The notes under the pieces are model-generated. The model saw nothing but the letters and a program-made list of their open reading frames with translations, was not told the origin of the DNA and did not search any database. Source: Dechloromonas sp. H13 (lineage in GTDB: Bacteria > Pseudomonadota > Gammaproteobacteria > Burkholderiales > Rhodocyclaceae). Taken from it: DNA of 64,000 nucleotides. Of this stretch, positions 1 to 8,764 are shown one piece after another; the stretch's first letter is position 1, and each line of letters begins with the position of its first letter. Made by a program: the position numbers and the translations under genes. The stretch spans positions 145,441-209,440 of the forward strand of contig NZ_SSXX01000006.1 in assembly GCF_009469615.1 (NCBI RefSeq), given 5' to 3'.

Positions 1-352
1 GTGCATCCCAATCGAGCACGGCAAGTACGAAGGCGCGGACGCCGCCGTCCAGATCGCCAAGGGCAAGGAACTTTACGAGAAGCAGTGCCTGGAGTGCCAC
101 GGCAAGACCGGCGAAGGCAACAAGGAGAAGTTCTACCCGGTGATCGCCGGCCAGCACTACAAGTACCTGCTGCGCCAGATGACCGAAATCCGCGACGGTC
201 ATCGCCGCAACGCCAACCCGGACATGGTCAAGGTCATCAAGCCCTACACCAACGACCAGCTGGTGGCGATCTCCGCCTACCAGTCCAGCCTGGTGATGCC
301 GGGCGCGATGTGCAAGCCGAAGGCAGGCGCCGCACCGGCCAAGAAGAAGTAA
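1..352 (+). CDS. c-type cytochrome, 3' part only
   Basis: The window opens inside this gene; the frame runs from base 2 to the TAA at 350-352 and gives 116 residues. One haem c motif, CLECH, is at residues 29-33 of the fragment, and a late Met in VMPGAM could be an axial iron ligand. The first residues look like the tail of a preceding domain, so the full protein may be a dihaem c4/c553-type cytochrome, but only one haem is visible. It lies 99 bp before nosB on the same strand. Small cytochromes c are common next to nosZ in clade II clusters and probably pass electrons to periplasmic N2O reductase; that role is inferred from position. nosZ itself would lie outside the window. Confidence 0.85.
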   Translation, partial: CIPIEHGKYEGADAAVQIAKGKELYEKQCLECHGKTGEGNKEKFYPVIAGQHYKYLLRQMTEIRDGHRRNANPDMVKVIKPYTNDQLVAISAYQSSLVMPGAMCKPKAGAAPAKKK

Positions 353-451
353 CATCGCAGTACGCGGCCGCCCGCCTGCCTCCCGGCCGGCGGCCGCTCT
401 CCAGGCATCGCAGAATGCCTTCGCACAACACGCAACACTGAGAGTAGCGCC

Positions 452-1426
452 ATGGACAAGCAGAACAGGATCGTTGCCGGCCTCACCTTCATTTCGCTCG
501 TGGCCCTGGTGGTCGCCTATTTCGCGCCGATCTGGTGGGTTTCGCTGACCGCCCCGAACTATCCGCCCGATGCCTTCCCCGACGGCATCCGCATCCACTT
601 CCATTTCGACGGCGTCTACAACGGCTGCAAGGCGGCCGGCAAGGGTAGCCGGATGGCCAGCGAGATCATCCAGAAGGATCTCGCCCACGACGACGAGCGC
701 TACAACCCGATCACCGACGCCAAGAAGGACGTCGACAAGGGCGCCGAAGGCCTCGACTGCGTCCATGAGATGAACACCATCAACCACTACGTCGGCATGT
801 TCCCGATCGCCACCGGCGCGCCGGTCGAAAAGCCGCTGGCCAAGTTCTTCTTCGGCTTCTTCGCCGTCATGATGATCGGCTTCGCCGTCAGCGCGAAAAA
901 GGCCCGTCTGGCGGTGTTGACCGCAGGCTTCCTCGCCGTCGCCGCGTGGATGATCGTCGACCAGTTCGTCCTCGGCCACCTGGCCAGCCATGTCGACAGC
1001 TATGTCAAGGAAGCCGGCACCTTCTTCAAGGAACCGGACAAGATCAAGGTCTGGGGCGACAACGTCAGCGCCATATCGAAAATCGTCATCTTCGGCCTGA
1101 TCGCCGTCATGGCCATCGTCGTCGCCGGCGTCGCCAAGATTCGCTCCTTCCAGCTCCTGCTGGCGCTGGTGCCGGCCCTACTGCCCGTCTTCTTCGTCAT
1201 CACCTACGCCGGCTGGCTGTGGTTCTTCGGCCACAACCTGCATCCGTGGGGCGCCTTCACCGTCAAGCCATTCATGCCCACCGTCTTCGGCGAAGGCAAA
1301 GTCGCGCAGTTCTCGACATTCTCCTACCCCTACTGGGGCTATGGCCTGCTGCTCATCATCTTCGTCTGCATGATGCTGGCCCTGCTGATCCGCCGCAAGC
1401 AGCTGCGCGAAGGTCGCGCCGAGTAG
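452..1426 (+). CDS. nosB: NosB-like integral membrane protein of the nos cluster
   Basis: 324 residues with an N-terminal membrane helix (about 7-29), a hydrophilic region likely to be periplasmic (about 32-125, with one Cys in NGCKAAG and one in LDCVHE), then about five further hydrophobic helices to the C-terminus. This architecture and the position directly before nosD match NosB, a membrane protein of unknown biochemical function that marks clade II (Sec-exported) nos clusters. Only 4 bp separate its TAG from nosD, so the two are cotranscribed. I recognise it mainly by context and topology; there is no catalytic motif to confirm the name. Confidence 0.7.
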   Translation: MDKQNRIVAGLTFISLVALVVAYFAPIWWVSLTAPNYPPDAFPDGIRIHFHFDGVYNGCKAAGKGSRMASEIIQKDLAHDDERYNPITDAKKDVDKGAEGLDCVHEMNTINHYVGMFPIATGAPVEKPLAKFFFGFFAVMMIGFAVSAKKARLAVLTAGFLAVAAWMIVDQFVLGHLASHVDSYVKEAGTFFKEPDKIKVWGDNVSAISKIVIFGLIAVMAIVVAGVAKIRSFQLLLALVPALLPVFFVITYAGWLWFFGHNLHPWGAFTVKPFMPTVFGEGKVAQFSTFSYPYWGYGLLLIIFVCMMLALLIRRKQLREGRAE

Positions 1427-1430
1427 AGCG

Positions 1431-2777
1431 ATGCTGCGCTTCATCCGCCGCCCCCTGCTCGCCCTGGGCATCGCAACGGGGCTCGGCGTGGCTGGCCTGG
1501 CGGCATCGCAATCGCTGGAAGGCATGGGCAAGCCCAACCTGGCGGCGAACTGGGGCTCCTCGACCGAGAAGGCGCTGCGCCCCGCCGCTCCGCACCGCAC
1601 CGACATCCCCTGGTTCCAGACCCTAGTCGATGCCGCGCCCCCCGGCTCGGTCCTCAAGCCGCCGCCCGGCGACTACGCCGGCCCGGTGCTGGTCGACAAG
1701 CCGCTGGTCATCGATGGCGGCGGCAAGGTAACGATCGACGGCGGCGGCAAGGGCACCGTCTTCGTGATCGACGCCAAGGGCGCCACACTGCGCGGCGTGC
1801 ACCTGAAAGGCTCCGGCGACTCGCACGACAGCGACGACACCTGCCTCAACGTGCGCGGCGATCATCATGTCGTCGAAGGCAACGTGATCGACGACTGCCT
1901 GTTCGGTATCGACCTCAAGCAGGCCAACCACAATGTCATCCGCGAGAACCGCATCAGCTCCAAGCCCTTCGAGCTCGGCGTACGCGGCGACGGGCTGCGC
2001 CTCTGGTACAGCAACCACAACCTGATCGAGAAGAACGAGGTGATCGACTCGCGCGACATGGTCGCCTGGTATGCCAACCACAACACCTATCGCGGCAACA
2101 TCGGCAAGCGCAGCCGCTACTCGATCCATTTCATGTTCGCCAAGGACAGCGTGGTCGAAGGCAACTCCTTCTACGACAACGCGGTCGGCGTCTACCTGAT
2201 GTACACCGAGCGCATCCACCTACGCAACAACATCATCTCCCACGCCACCGGCGCCACCGGCATGGGCCTCGGCTTCAAGGAATCGAGCGACTCGGACATC
2301 GAGAACAACGAGATCATCTATTGCGCCGTCGGCGTCGGCTCCGACCTTTCGCCCTTCGAGCCCGACACCACCATCCGCTTCATCAACAACCGCTTCGCCT
2401 TCAATGGCATCGCCATCCGCTTCACCAGCGAACTTGGCGGCAACATCCTCAAGGGCAACATTTTTGAAGGCAACCTGACCGACGTCGTCCAGATGGGCCG
2501 CGGCGTCGCCGACCGGAACCAGTGGGAAGGCAACTTCTTCGCCGACTACCAGGGCTTCGACCGCGACGGCGACGGCACCGGCGACACCCCCTACGAACTC
2601 TATTCGTACGCCGACCAGATCTGGATCGAGACACCGGCCGCCCAGTTCTTCAAGACCTCACCGGTGCTCGAACTGCTCGATTTCCTCGAACGCCTGGCGC
2701 CCTTCTCCTCGCCCGAGCTGCAGTTGCGCGACCCCGCGCCGCGCTTTGCCAAACCCGAAAGAACGGCCAGATCATGA
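1431..2777 (+). CDS. nosD: NosD, periplasmic copper-site maturation protein
   Basis: 448 residues starting with a signal peptide (about 1-25, cleavage probable after the Ala-rich LAASQ region). The rest is a right-handed beta-helix of the CASH/NosD type, visible as repeated N-x-I/N-x-V rungs such as NHNVIRENRI, NHNLIEKNEV and NNIISHATG. NosD works with the NosF-NosY ABC transporter in assembling the copper cluster of N2O reductase. Its last codons overlap the nosG start in an ATGA (2774-2777), which indicates translational coupling. Family assignment is firm; the exact cargo of NosDFY in this clade is not shown by sequence. Confidence 0.93.
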   Translation: MLRFIRRPLLALGIATGLGVAGLAASQSLEGMGKPNLAANWGSSTEKALRPAAPHRTDIPWFQTLVDAAPPGSVLKPPPGDYAGPVLVDKPLVIDGGGKVTIDGGGKGTVFVIDAKGATLRGVHLKGSGDSHDSDDTCLNVRGDHHVVEGNVIDDCLFGIDLKQANHNVIRENRISSKPFELGVRGDGLRLWYSNHNLIEKNEVIDSRDMVAWYANHNTYRGNIGKRSRYSIHFMFAKDSVVEGNSFYDNAVGVYLMYTERIHLRNNIISHATGATGMGLGFKESSDSDIENNEIIYCAVGVGSDLSPFEPDTTIRFINNRFAFNGIAIRFTSELGGNILKGNIFEGNLTDVVQMGRGVADRNQWEGNFFADYQGFDRDGDGTGDTPYELYSYADQIWIETPAAQFFKTSPVLELLDFLERLAPFSSPELQLRDPAPRFAKPERTARS

Positions 2778-3634
2778 GCGACAACGAAAACGACCGCAAA
2801 CCGGCGGCCGAGGCGACACCGCCGTTATCGAAAGCCAAGCGGCAGACCAACCGCCGGCGCGTACTGCGCACCATCCTGCTGACCGGCGGCGTGCTCGGCG
2901 CCGGGCTGTCCGGCTTCCTGCCCCTGATCTATTCGCAGAAAAAGCGGCTGCGCCCGCCCGGCGCCCTCGACGAGAAGGACTTCCTCGCCAGCTGCATCAA
3001 GTGCGGCCAGTGCGTCCAGGTTTGTCCGGTTTCCGCCATCAAGCTCGCCGACCTGATCGACGGCATGGGTGTCGGCACGCCCTACATCGATGCGCGCGCC
3101 CAGGCCTGCGACTTCTCGTGCGATGCGGTCCAGTGCGTCCTCGCCTGCCCGACCGGCTCGCTCACCTACCACAAGCCCTCGTTCCTGCCGGTGCGCGCCG
3201 GCGCCGCGCTGGCCGCCAAGCCGATCCTGCTGGCCAAGGAAAAGGACCCCGAGCCGACGCTCAACCTGGGCGAGCGCATGGGCGTGGCCCGCCTGACCCG
3301 GCCGGAAGCCTGCCTGGCGGTCCAGGGCAAGGGTTTCAAGGGGCAGACGCGCGGCCCGGATTTCAAGGGCACCATGCGTTACATGGACGTCGACCGCTGG
3401 AAGCCGATCCGCATCGCCGACCATCCCTACGACGTGCCCGAATGCGATCTCTGCGCCCGCGAGTGCCCGATCAAGGGTGCCATTTCCATCGAGACCGTCT
3501 TCGCCCCGGACGGCAGCAAACGCAAGTCGCCGGTCGTGCATGAACCCTGCGTCGGCTGCGGCGTCTGCGAAATGGTCTGCCCGGTCGAACCGGCCGCCAT
3601 CACCATCGAAGCCCGCGAGGTCTGGAAAACATGA
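2774..3634 (+). CDS. nosG: NosG, ferredoxin-type electron-transfer protein
   Basis: 286 residues from the ATG that overlaps the nosD stop; a longer upstream reading frame lies inside nosD and is not used. A hydrophobic segment follows a basic NRRRVLR stretch at about 27-52, with no clear twin-arginine pair plus phenylalanine pattern. 4Fe-4S motifs follow: CIKCGQCVQVC (Cys 74, 77, 80, 84), the cluster-like CDFSCDAVQCVLAC, CDLCARECP and CVGCGVCEMVCP. This is the NapG/NosG family. With NosH it is thought to carry electrons from the quinol pool across the membrane to the nos cytochromes. It overlaps nosH by four bases (3631-3634). Confidence 0.9.
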   Translation: MSDNENDRKPAAEATPPLSKAKRQTNRRRVLRTILLTGGVLGAGLSGFLPLIYSQKKRLRPPGALDEKDFLASCIKCGQCVQVCPVSAIKLADLIDGMGVGTPYIDARAQACDFSCDAVQCVLACPTGSLTYHKPSFLPVRAGAALAAKPILLAKEKDPEPTLNLGERMGVARLTRPEACLAVQGKGFKGQTRGPDFKGTMRYMDVDRWKPIRIADHPYDVPECDLCARECPIKGAISIETVFAPDGSKRKSPVVHEPCVGCGVCEMVCPVEPAAITIEAREVWKT

Positions 3635-4608
3635 GCGATGTCCTGAAACGCCGATTCTTCGACCAGATCAAGGTCATGTTCGGCTGGGAGCCTTCCAAGC
3701 CAACCGAAATCACCCCGGCTGCCCAGAAGATCCACTTCTACAAGAAGGGCAACCGCGACCTCATCGCACAGAAGCTGCACGCCCGTGCCCACGCCGAGCA
3801 CAAGAACACCTGGCGCAACCGGCGCTGGGCGACGCTGATCCTTGCCAACCTGCTGTTCGTCGTCTCCTTCGCGCTCGACATCCAGATCCTCGAAGGCGCA
3901 CTGACCGCCTCGCGCTTCGTCGGCTTCCACCTGATCGACCTCAATTCCGCGCTGCAGGTGATGCTCGCCCACAAGCACATCATCAACAACCTGCTGATCG
4001 GCACCGGCACGGTGCTGGTACTGTGGGTGCTGTTCGGCGGGCGTACCTTCTGCTCCTGGGTGTGCCCCTACCACCTGGTCGCCGAATGGGCCGAGAAGAT
4101 CCATCTCTGGCTGGCCGGGAAGAAGCTGGTCACCGACCAGACCATGGACCGCCGCCTGCGCACCGTCTTCTGGGTCGTCTTCGCCCTGCTCGCCCTGGCC
4201 ACCGGCTACACCGTCTTCGAAGCCATCTCGCCGACCGGCATCCTGTCGCGGGCGCTGATTTACGGTCCGGGGCTGGCCCTGCTCTGGGTGCTAGCCCTGC
4301 TCGTCTTCGAAGTCTTCTTCTCGCGCCGCGCCTGGTGCCGCTACGCCTGCCCGATCGGCCTCACCTACGGCGTCGTCGGCATCATTTCGCCGGTCCGCAT
4401 CAAGTACAAGCTCGACGGCTGCTTCCATGAAGGCGACTGCCGCAAGGTCTGCCTCGTGCCGCACGTGCTCGACACCGTCATCAAGGGCCGCGCCGTCGAC
4501 ACCGAAGTCCCGATCGGCCCCGACTGCACCCGCTGTGGCCTGTGCGTCGACACCTGCCCGACCGGGTCGCTGACTTTCGAGGTCAAGGGGCTGTCGAAGC
4601 TGGCCTGA
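3631..4608 (+). CDS. nosH: NosH, NapH-like membrane polyferredoxin
   Basis: 325 residues. About four membrane helices (near 66-82, 113-135, 177-200, 210-235) carry the conserved cysteine turns CSWVCPYHL and CRYACPIGL at helix ends; a C-terminal ferredoxin part has a CFHEGDCRKVC element and CTRCGLCVDTCP. This is the NapH/CcoG/RdxA quinol-oxidising fold. Together with NosG it would replace NosR as the electron entry point to N2O reductase in clade II systems; no nosR is seen in the window. Start chosen at the ATGA overlap with nosG. It ends the first nos block; a 303 bp gap follows. Confidence 0.9.
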   Translation: MSDVLKRRFFDQIKVMFGWEPSKPTEITPAAQKIHFYKKGNRDLIAQKLHARAHAEHKNTWRNRRWATLILANLLFVVSFALDIQILEGALTASRFVGFHLIDLNSALQVMLAHKHIINNLLIGTGTVLVLWVLFGGRTFCSWVCPYHLVAEWAEKIHLWLAGKKLVTDQTMDRRLRTVFWVVFALLALATGYTVFEAISPTGILSRALIYGPGLALLWVLALLVFEVFFSRRAWCRYACPIGLTYGVVGIISPVRIKYKLDGCFHEGDCRKVCLVPHVLDTVIKGRAVDTEVPIGPDCTRCGLCVDTCPTGSLTFEVKGLSKLA

Positions 4609-4627
4609 TTTTTAGCTGTTTTGGGCG

Positions 4628-4641
4628 GTCGACCGCAGCGA
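4628..4641 (+). repeat. dispersed 14-mer motif, copy 1
   Basis: Matches GTCGACCGCAACAG at 11 of 14 bases. It follows the T-rich run TTTTTAGCTGTTTT directly behind the nosH stop, and forms the 12-base palindrome GCGGTCGACCGC with its flank. Confidence 0.55.
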
Positions 4642-4833
4642 TGACCGCGCTTGGCTTTGTAAGCATCAATCTCAGAGTTCGCGTTCGAGAATCCGAGACG
4701 TCATGCGCCTAAAGCCTGGCGAGCAACAAGTCGTGGGCCTGCGCTTTGTCCAATCCACGTAGCGGCAATTAGCTGCCTATCCAACTCCTACGACCCCCGT
4801 CTTCAACGAACGCCGCGATTCTCCAGGATTGCA

Positions 4834-4848
4834 GAAATGTAATCTGCG
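4834..4848. promoter_or_regulatory. shared 15-base element upstream of the cytochrome-copA pair
   Basis: GAAATGTAATCTGCG lies 64 bp before the cytochrome start. The same element with one change (A for T) is at 7695-7709, overlapping the end of copA. Betaproteobacterial copper two-component regulators bind T/A-rich sites of this general look, but I cannot assign a regulator; the pairing around a copper gene is the only support. Confidence 0.35.
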
Positions 4849-4911
4849 CGTCCGCTTCCCGTTAGCGTCGATGCTGGAAAATGGTCCGCTCAGGAATCAG
4901 GAGATCCCTCC

Positions 4912-5364
4912 ATGACGCGAAACCCCATGCCCACGAACGCCGAACCGACGCCCCGTCAAAGACCCGTTAATAAGCAACGCAAACAGGCGCTTTTGGGCCT
5001 CCTGCTCTGGGTGGCCCAGGCAAGCGTCCTGGCACAGGGCTGGCAGGTGCCGCAACCGACGCCCGGCCTGATGCCGAATCCGGCCTCCGGCAAGACGCTG
5101 TTTGCACAATATTGTGCCGCCTGCCACGGTACCGACCTGAAGGGCGTCGACAAGGGTGAAAAGAGGGGACCTCCCCTGCTGCACAAGATCTACGAACCGT
5201 CGCACCACGGGGACGCCGCGTTCCAGCTGGCGGTGAAGAATGGTGTGCGCGCCCATCATTGGCCCTACGGCGACATGGCGCCGGTGCCCCAGGTAACGCC
5301 GGACGATGTGGCACACATTACGGCCTATGTCCGCAGCGAACAACGCAAGGCCGGCATCCAATAG
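4912..5364 (+). CDS. monohaem cytochrome c
   Basis: 150 residues with a long basic N-terminus, a membrane/signal segment at about 25-42 ending in VLAQG, and one haem motif, CAACH, at residues 68-72. The region after it ([17 protein letters not shown]) and the YGDMAPVP stretch, with a likely Met ligand, fit a class I cytochrome c. ATG at 4912 has an AGGAG ribosome site; a second Met at residue 6 is possible. Ten bases separate its stop from copA, so the two are probably cotranscribed. Function not known; a periplasmic electron carrier or a partner in copper handling are both plausible. Confidence 0.85.
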   Translation: MTRNPMPTNAEPTPRQRPVNKQRKQALLGLLLWVAQASVLAQGWQVPQPTPGLMPNPASGKTLFAQYCAACHGTDLKGVDKGEKRGPPLLHKIYEPSHHGDAAFQLAVKNGVRAHHWPYGDMAPVPQVTPDDVAHITAYVRSEQRKAGIQ

Positions 5365-5374
5365 GGAGCGCGAC

Positions 5375-7696
5375 ATGGCGGACGCTTCGTCTCACAGCCA
5401 CGACAAGGCCCACCGAGCGGATACCGATCCGGTCTGTGGCATGGCGGTCACCCCGGATTCGCCGCATCACAGCCAGTTCGACGGCTCGACCTACCGCTTC
5501 TGCAGCGCGAAATGCAAGACGAAATTCGATGCCGATCCGCCGGCGTATCTGCAGCCGAAAGCCGCTCCGGCCGCTGATCCAGGTGCCGAATACACCTGCC
5601 CGATGCACCCCGAGGTGCGCCAGATCGGCCCCGGCAGTTGCCCCAAGTGCGGAATGGCCCTCGAGCCCGTAGTCCCCGACCTTGAGGCCGCGGAGGACGA
5701 TGGCGAATATCGGGATTTTCACCGTCGTTTCTGGTTCAGCCTGCCGCTCACCGTCATTGTCGTCATTCTCGCCATGGCGGGGCACCTGCTGAGCTGGCTC
5801 GCGCCATCGGTCCGCAGTTGGGGGGAATTGTTCCTCACCCTGCCCATCGTCCTCTGGGCCGGGTGGCCGTTCTTCGTTCGCGGCGGGCAGTCGTTCATCA
5901 ACCGCAGCCCGAACATGTGGACGCTGATCAGCCTGGGAACCGGAGCAGCCTTTCTCTACAGCATCGTCGCCACACTCGCGCCCGGACTGTTTCCCGCCTC
6001 CTTCATGGCCCACGGTCGCATTGGCGTCTACTTCGAAGCGGCGGCCGTCATCATTTCCCTGACCCTGCTCGGCCAGATGCTCGAATTAAGGGCCCGCGCC
6101 AGGACATCGGCCGCCATCAAGTCCCTGCTCGGCCTGGCGCCCAAGACGGCGCGCCGGATCGACCCCGATGGTACGGAGGTCGACGTGCCGCTCGCGCACG
6201 TGCACGTCGGTGACGTCCTGCGCGTGCGACCGGGAGAAAAGGTGCCAGTCGACGGCGTGGTGCTGGAAGGCAGCAGCGCTGTGGACGAATCGATGCTCAC
6301 CGGCGAACCGCTGCCCGCGACCAAACGTCCCGGGGACCCGGTGATCGGCGCGACCATCAACACGTCCGGCAGCCTGGTCATCCGCTCCGAAAAAATCGGC
6401 TCGCAGACGGTACTCGCCCAGATCGTCCAGATGGTCGCCCAGGCGCAGCGCTCCAAGGCGCCGATGCAGCGCATGGCGGATGTGGTGGCCGGCTATTTCG
6501 TCGTCGCGGTGGTCGGCATCGCCCTGCTCAGCTTCTTCGGCTGGGGCTTGTTCGGTGGCGAGCGCGGCTGGCTGTTCGGCCTCATCAGCGGCGTATCGGT
6601 CCTGATCATTGCCTGTCCCTGCGCCCTGGGACTGGCGACGCCGATGTCGATCATGGTCGCCACCGGGAAGGCGGCGACTCAGGGTGTCCTGTTTCGCGAC
6701 GCCGCCGCCATCGAGAGATTCCGCGATGTCGACACGCTGATCGTCGACAAGACGGGCACTTTGACCGAGGGGCGCCCGGCCTTCGAACAGGTTGTCGCGG
6801 GCGAGGGAATTTCGGCGGACGAGGTACTGCGGCTGGCTGCCAGCCTGGACCTGGGCAGCGAGCATCCACTGGCCGACGCCATTGTTCGCGCCGCGAACGA
6901 GCGCGGACTGTCCCTTGAAAAGACCATCGACTTCGAGTCGTCGAGCGGCATCGGGGTGCGCGGAATCGTAGGCGGCCGCAAGGTGGCCTTGGGCAACGCG
7001 GCGCTGATGGCCACCGACCATGTCGATACCATACCCCTGGCGAGCGCCGCCGAGGCCTTGCGGACCGAAGGCGCCAGCGTCATGCATCTGGCCGTCGATG
7101 GCAAGCTGCGGGGACTCCTGGTGGTTTCCGATCCGGTCAAGGCGACCACGCCCGCGGCCCTCGCCAGCCTCAGGCAGGCCGGCCTGCGTGTCGTCATGGC
7201 GACCGGCGACGGGCTGACGACGGCCAAGGCGGTCGGCAGGCGTCTGGGCATCGAGGAGGTCCACGGCGAAGTAAAGCCGGCTGACAAGCTGGCGCTCGTC
7301 GAAAACCTTCAGAAGGCAGGACGGGTGGTGGCCATGGCCGGAGACGGCATCAACGATGCCCCGGCACTGGCTCGGGCGGACGTGGGCGTGGCCATGGGCA
7401 CCGGCACCGACGTGGCGATGAACAGTGCCCAGGTCACGCTGGTCAAGGGCGACCTGGGCGGCATCGCCCGGGCACGCACCTTGTCGATGGCCACAGTCGC
7501 CAACATGCGCCAGAACCTGGCCTTCGCCTTCCTGTACAACGCCCTGGGAATTCCGATTGCCGCGGGTGTCCTCTACCCGGTCTTCGGTTGGGTTCTGTCC
7601 CCGCTGATCGCGGCCGCGGCGATGAGCCTTTCGTCGGTCAGCGTCGTCGGCAACGCCCTTCGCCTGCGCGGCGTAAGAGGCGACAAGGCTGACTGA
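5375..7696 (+). CDS. copA: Cu(I)-transporting P1B-type ATPase
   Basis: 773 residues from the ATG behind AGGGAG; an earlier in-frame ATG lies inside the cytochrome gene and has no ribosome site. The N-terminus has a YHS-type domain (DPVCGMAV, Cys 21) and a second metal-binding module with CPMHP and [10 protein letters not shown] at about 74-98, in place of the usual HMA domain. Then come the membrane domain with the CPC metal site (Cys 414, Cys 416), the phosphorylation motif DKTGTLTEG (Asp 458) and the GDGIND hinge. YNALG and MSLSS in the last helices fit the copper subclass P1B-1. It would export Cu(I) from the cytoplasm, either for detoxification or for loading periplasmic N2O reductase. 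Its place between nosH and nosF favours a supply role, which is inference. Confidence 0.93.
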   Translation: MADASSHSHDKAHRADTDPVCGMAVTPDSPHHSQFDGSTYRFCSAKCKTKFDADPPAYLQPKAAPAADPGAEYTCPMHPEVRQIGPGSCPKCGMALEPVVPDLEAAEDDGEYRDFHRRFWFSLPLTVIVVILAMAGHLLSWLAPSVRSWGELFLTLPIVLWAGWPFFVRGGQSFINRSPNMWTLISLGTGAAFLYSIVATLAPGLFPASFMAHGRIGVYFEAAAVIISLTLLGQMLELRARARTSAAIKSLLGLAPKTARRIDPDGTEVDVPLAHVHVGDVLRVRPGEKVPVDGVVLEGSSAVDESMLTGEPLPATKRPGDPVIGATINTSGSLVIRSEKIGSQTVLAQIVQMVAQAQRSKAPMQRMADVVAGYFVVAVVGIALLSFFGWGLFGGERGWLFGLISGVSVLIIACPCALGLATPMSIMVATGKAATQGVLFRDAAAIERFRDVDTLIVDKTGTLTEGRPAFEQVVAGEGISADEVLRLAASLDLGSEHPLADAIVRAANERGLSLEKTIDFESSSGIGVRGIVGGRKVALGNAALMATDHVDTIPLASAAEALRTEGASVMHLAVDGKLRGLLVVSDPVKATTPAALASLRQAGLRVVMATGDGLTTAKAVGRRLGIEEVHGEVKPADKLALVENLQKAGRVVAMAGDGINDAPALARADVGVAMGTGTDVAMNSAQVTLVKGDLGGIARARTLSMATVANMRQNLAFAFLYNALGIPIAAGVLYPVFGWVLSPLIAAAAMSLSSVSVVGNALRLRGVRGDKAD

Positions 7697-7709
7697 AATG
7701 TAATCAGCG
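7695..7709. promoter_or_regulatory. second copy of the 15-base element
   Basis: GAAATGTAATCAGCG overlaps the copA stop codon. It differs at one base from the copy at 4834-4848. It could serve the genes that start near 8.0 kb. The regulator is unknown. Confidence 0.3.
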
Positions 7710-8011
7710 AATTCGGTGACGAATATCGTGCCTGCATGGAAAGGAGTTCCCGCTGGCGGCCGACGCTCTTGCGCAACAGGTACCGGTCATTTGCTTCTCG
7801 TTGCAGCGCCGGAGATCGCTGATGAGCGCTTCCCGAACTGACGAACTCACACGCCCGACCCGCACCAGCCATGCGGATGCATCATGAATTCAACGGCAGG
7901 GACCGAATTCTGGCAGTCGCTCGGGGCCATCCTGTTGCCGCAATTGATTTCGGTTAAAGCCAGCAGACCTTTACCTGAGTATGTTAGTCAGGTATTTGAC
8001 TCTTACCAGGG
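7697..8011. other. 315 bp gap behind copA
   Basis: Base composition is lower in GC than the nos genes. Besides the element at 7695-7709 it contains a 43-codon open frame starting at 7884 (listed separately). TTGATTTCGGTTAA at 7944-7957 has only one good half of an FNR/Dnr box. No terminator with a T-run was seen. Confidence 0.5.
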
Positions 8012-8015
8012 ATGA
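7884..8015 (+). CDS. possible 43-residue peptide overlapping the next gene
   Basis: An ATG at 7884 opens a 43-codon frame that ends at TGA 8013-8015, sharing an ATGA with the possible ATG of the next gene at 8012. The peptide begins MNSTAGTEFW and has a short hydrophobic run (LGAILLPQLI). No convincing ribosome site and no known family. The stop/start overlap is the only argument that it is translated, perhaps as a leader for the next gene; chance is at least as likely. Confidence 0.25.
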   Translation: MNSTAGTEFWQSLGAILLPQLISVKASRPLPEYVSQVFDSYQG

Positions 8016-8509
8016 ATTGGATGAAAAGGAATCTCCTGCTGCCATTGGCCGCCGTCGTTCTCATTGTCGTGGCCGCACCCGGACGAGGGGTGTTGGCCGC
8101 CGAGGACCGCCACCACGGCGAGAGCGGCTCGGCAGTGCAGAAGCTGCAATTGAATGCCGGGAAGAAATGGGCGACAGATGCCGCCCTGCGGCAATCGATG
8201 GATGACATCAACCAGGCGATGGCCAAGGCGCTTCCCCTGATCCACAAGGATCGCTTCGGCGATTCCGATTACGCGGCGCTTGCCACCACCATCAACCAGA
8301 AGGTCGGCTATGCCATCGAGCACTGCAAGCTCGAAGCAAAGGCCGACACCATGCTCCATCTCGTCCTCGCCGACCTGATGGCCGGGGCGGAGATCATGGA
8401 GGGCAAAACTGCCGCCGCGCGCCACGATGGTGCCGTGCGCGTCAGGCAGGCCCTGGAGTCCTACGGGAAATACTTCCAGCATCCCAACTGGAAAGTTCCT
8501 CGTGGTTGA
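8012..8509 (+). CDS. exported alpha-helical protein, unknown function
   Basis: 165 residues. Signal peptide at about 3-31 ending in VLAAEDRHH; the mature part looks almost fully helical and is rich in His, Lys and Asp, with one Cys (EHCKLEAKAD) and no CxxCH haem motif. Length and pattern are like small four-helix periplasmic bundles (cytochrome b562 or c' type) without the covalent haem site. ATG at 8012 or 8021 (MKRN) could be the start. It lies among copper and nos accessory genes, 24 bp before the next small gene. A metal- or haem-binding role is possible but not shown. Confidence 0.7.
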   Translation: MNWMKRNLLLPLAAVVLIVVAAPGRGVLAAEDRHHGESGSAVQKLQLNAGKKWATDAALRQSMDDINQAMAKALPLIHKDRFGDSDYAALATTINQKVGYAIEHCKLEAKADTMLHLVLADLMAGAEIMEGKTAAARHDGAVRVRQALESYGKYFQHPNWKVPRG

Positions 8510-8533
8510 GCGCAAACCGCATCCGAGACCGCT

Positions 8534-8719
8534 ATGAACGATCTGATCATAAACGCCGTGTATGCGATTGAACTCTGCAGTGGCGAAATCCGCTACTGGC
8601 GATACCTTGGCCCGGATAGCCGAAGACTGATATGGTGGCTCGATACCGAAACCAAGCAGGAATTCAACGAGGCGAGTCTCATGTACACCTGGTCGATCAA
8701 GGGCGTGCATTCGAGCTGA
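8534..8719 (+). CDS. 61-residue protein of an unknown family, copy 1
   Basis: I do not recognise a domain. The protein shares most of its length with the 78-residue product at 36863-37099 on the other strand: both have INAVY-IELCSGE, YLG-DSRRL-WW, QEFNE-SLMY and W-S-K in order. One Cys is conserved in the ELCSGE segment. No signal peptide, so probably cytoplasmic. One copy lies in the nos cluster and the other between ccoG and a Dnr-type regulator, which links the family to anaerobic nitrogen-oxide respiration by context only. Confidence 0.75.
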   Translation: MNDLIINAVYAIELCSGEIRYWRYLGPDSRRLIWWLDTETKQEFNEASLMYTWSIKGVHSS

Positions 8720-8764
8720 CTGCGGGCGGCCGCACGGTGCCACCCAGGCAAGGAGAAAACAGTG

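Larger units (their letters stand above)
4609..4911. other. 303 bp gap between nosH and the cytochrome-copA pair
   Basis: No convincing gene. It holds one copy of the dispersed GTCGACCGCA motif right after nosH (4628-4641) and the sequence GAAATGTAATCTGCG at 4834-4848, whose near-identical twin overlaps the end of the copper ATPase gene. A purine-rich ribosome site, AGGAG, is at about 4899-4903. No recognisable terminator with a T-run was found behind nosH. Confidence 0.6.

Noticed and set aside
7944..7957. FNR/Dnr box upstream of 8012
   Set aside because: Only the left half (TTGAT) is good; GTTAA does not match ATCAA well enough.
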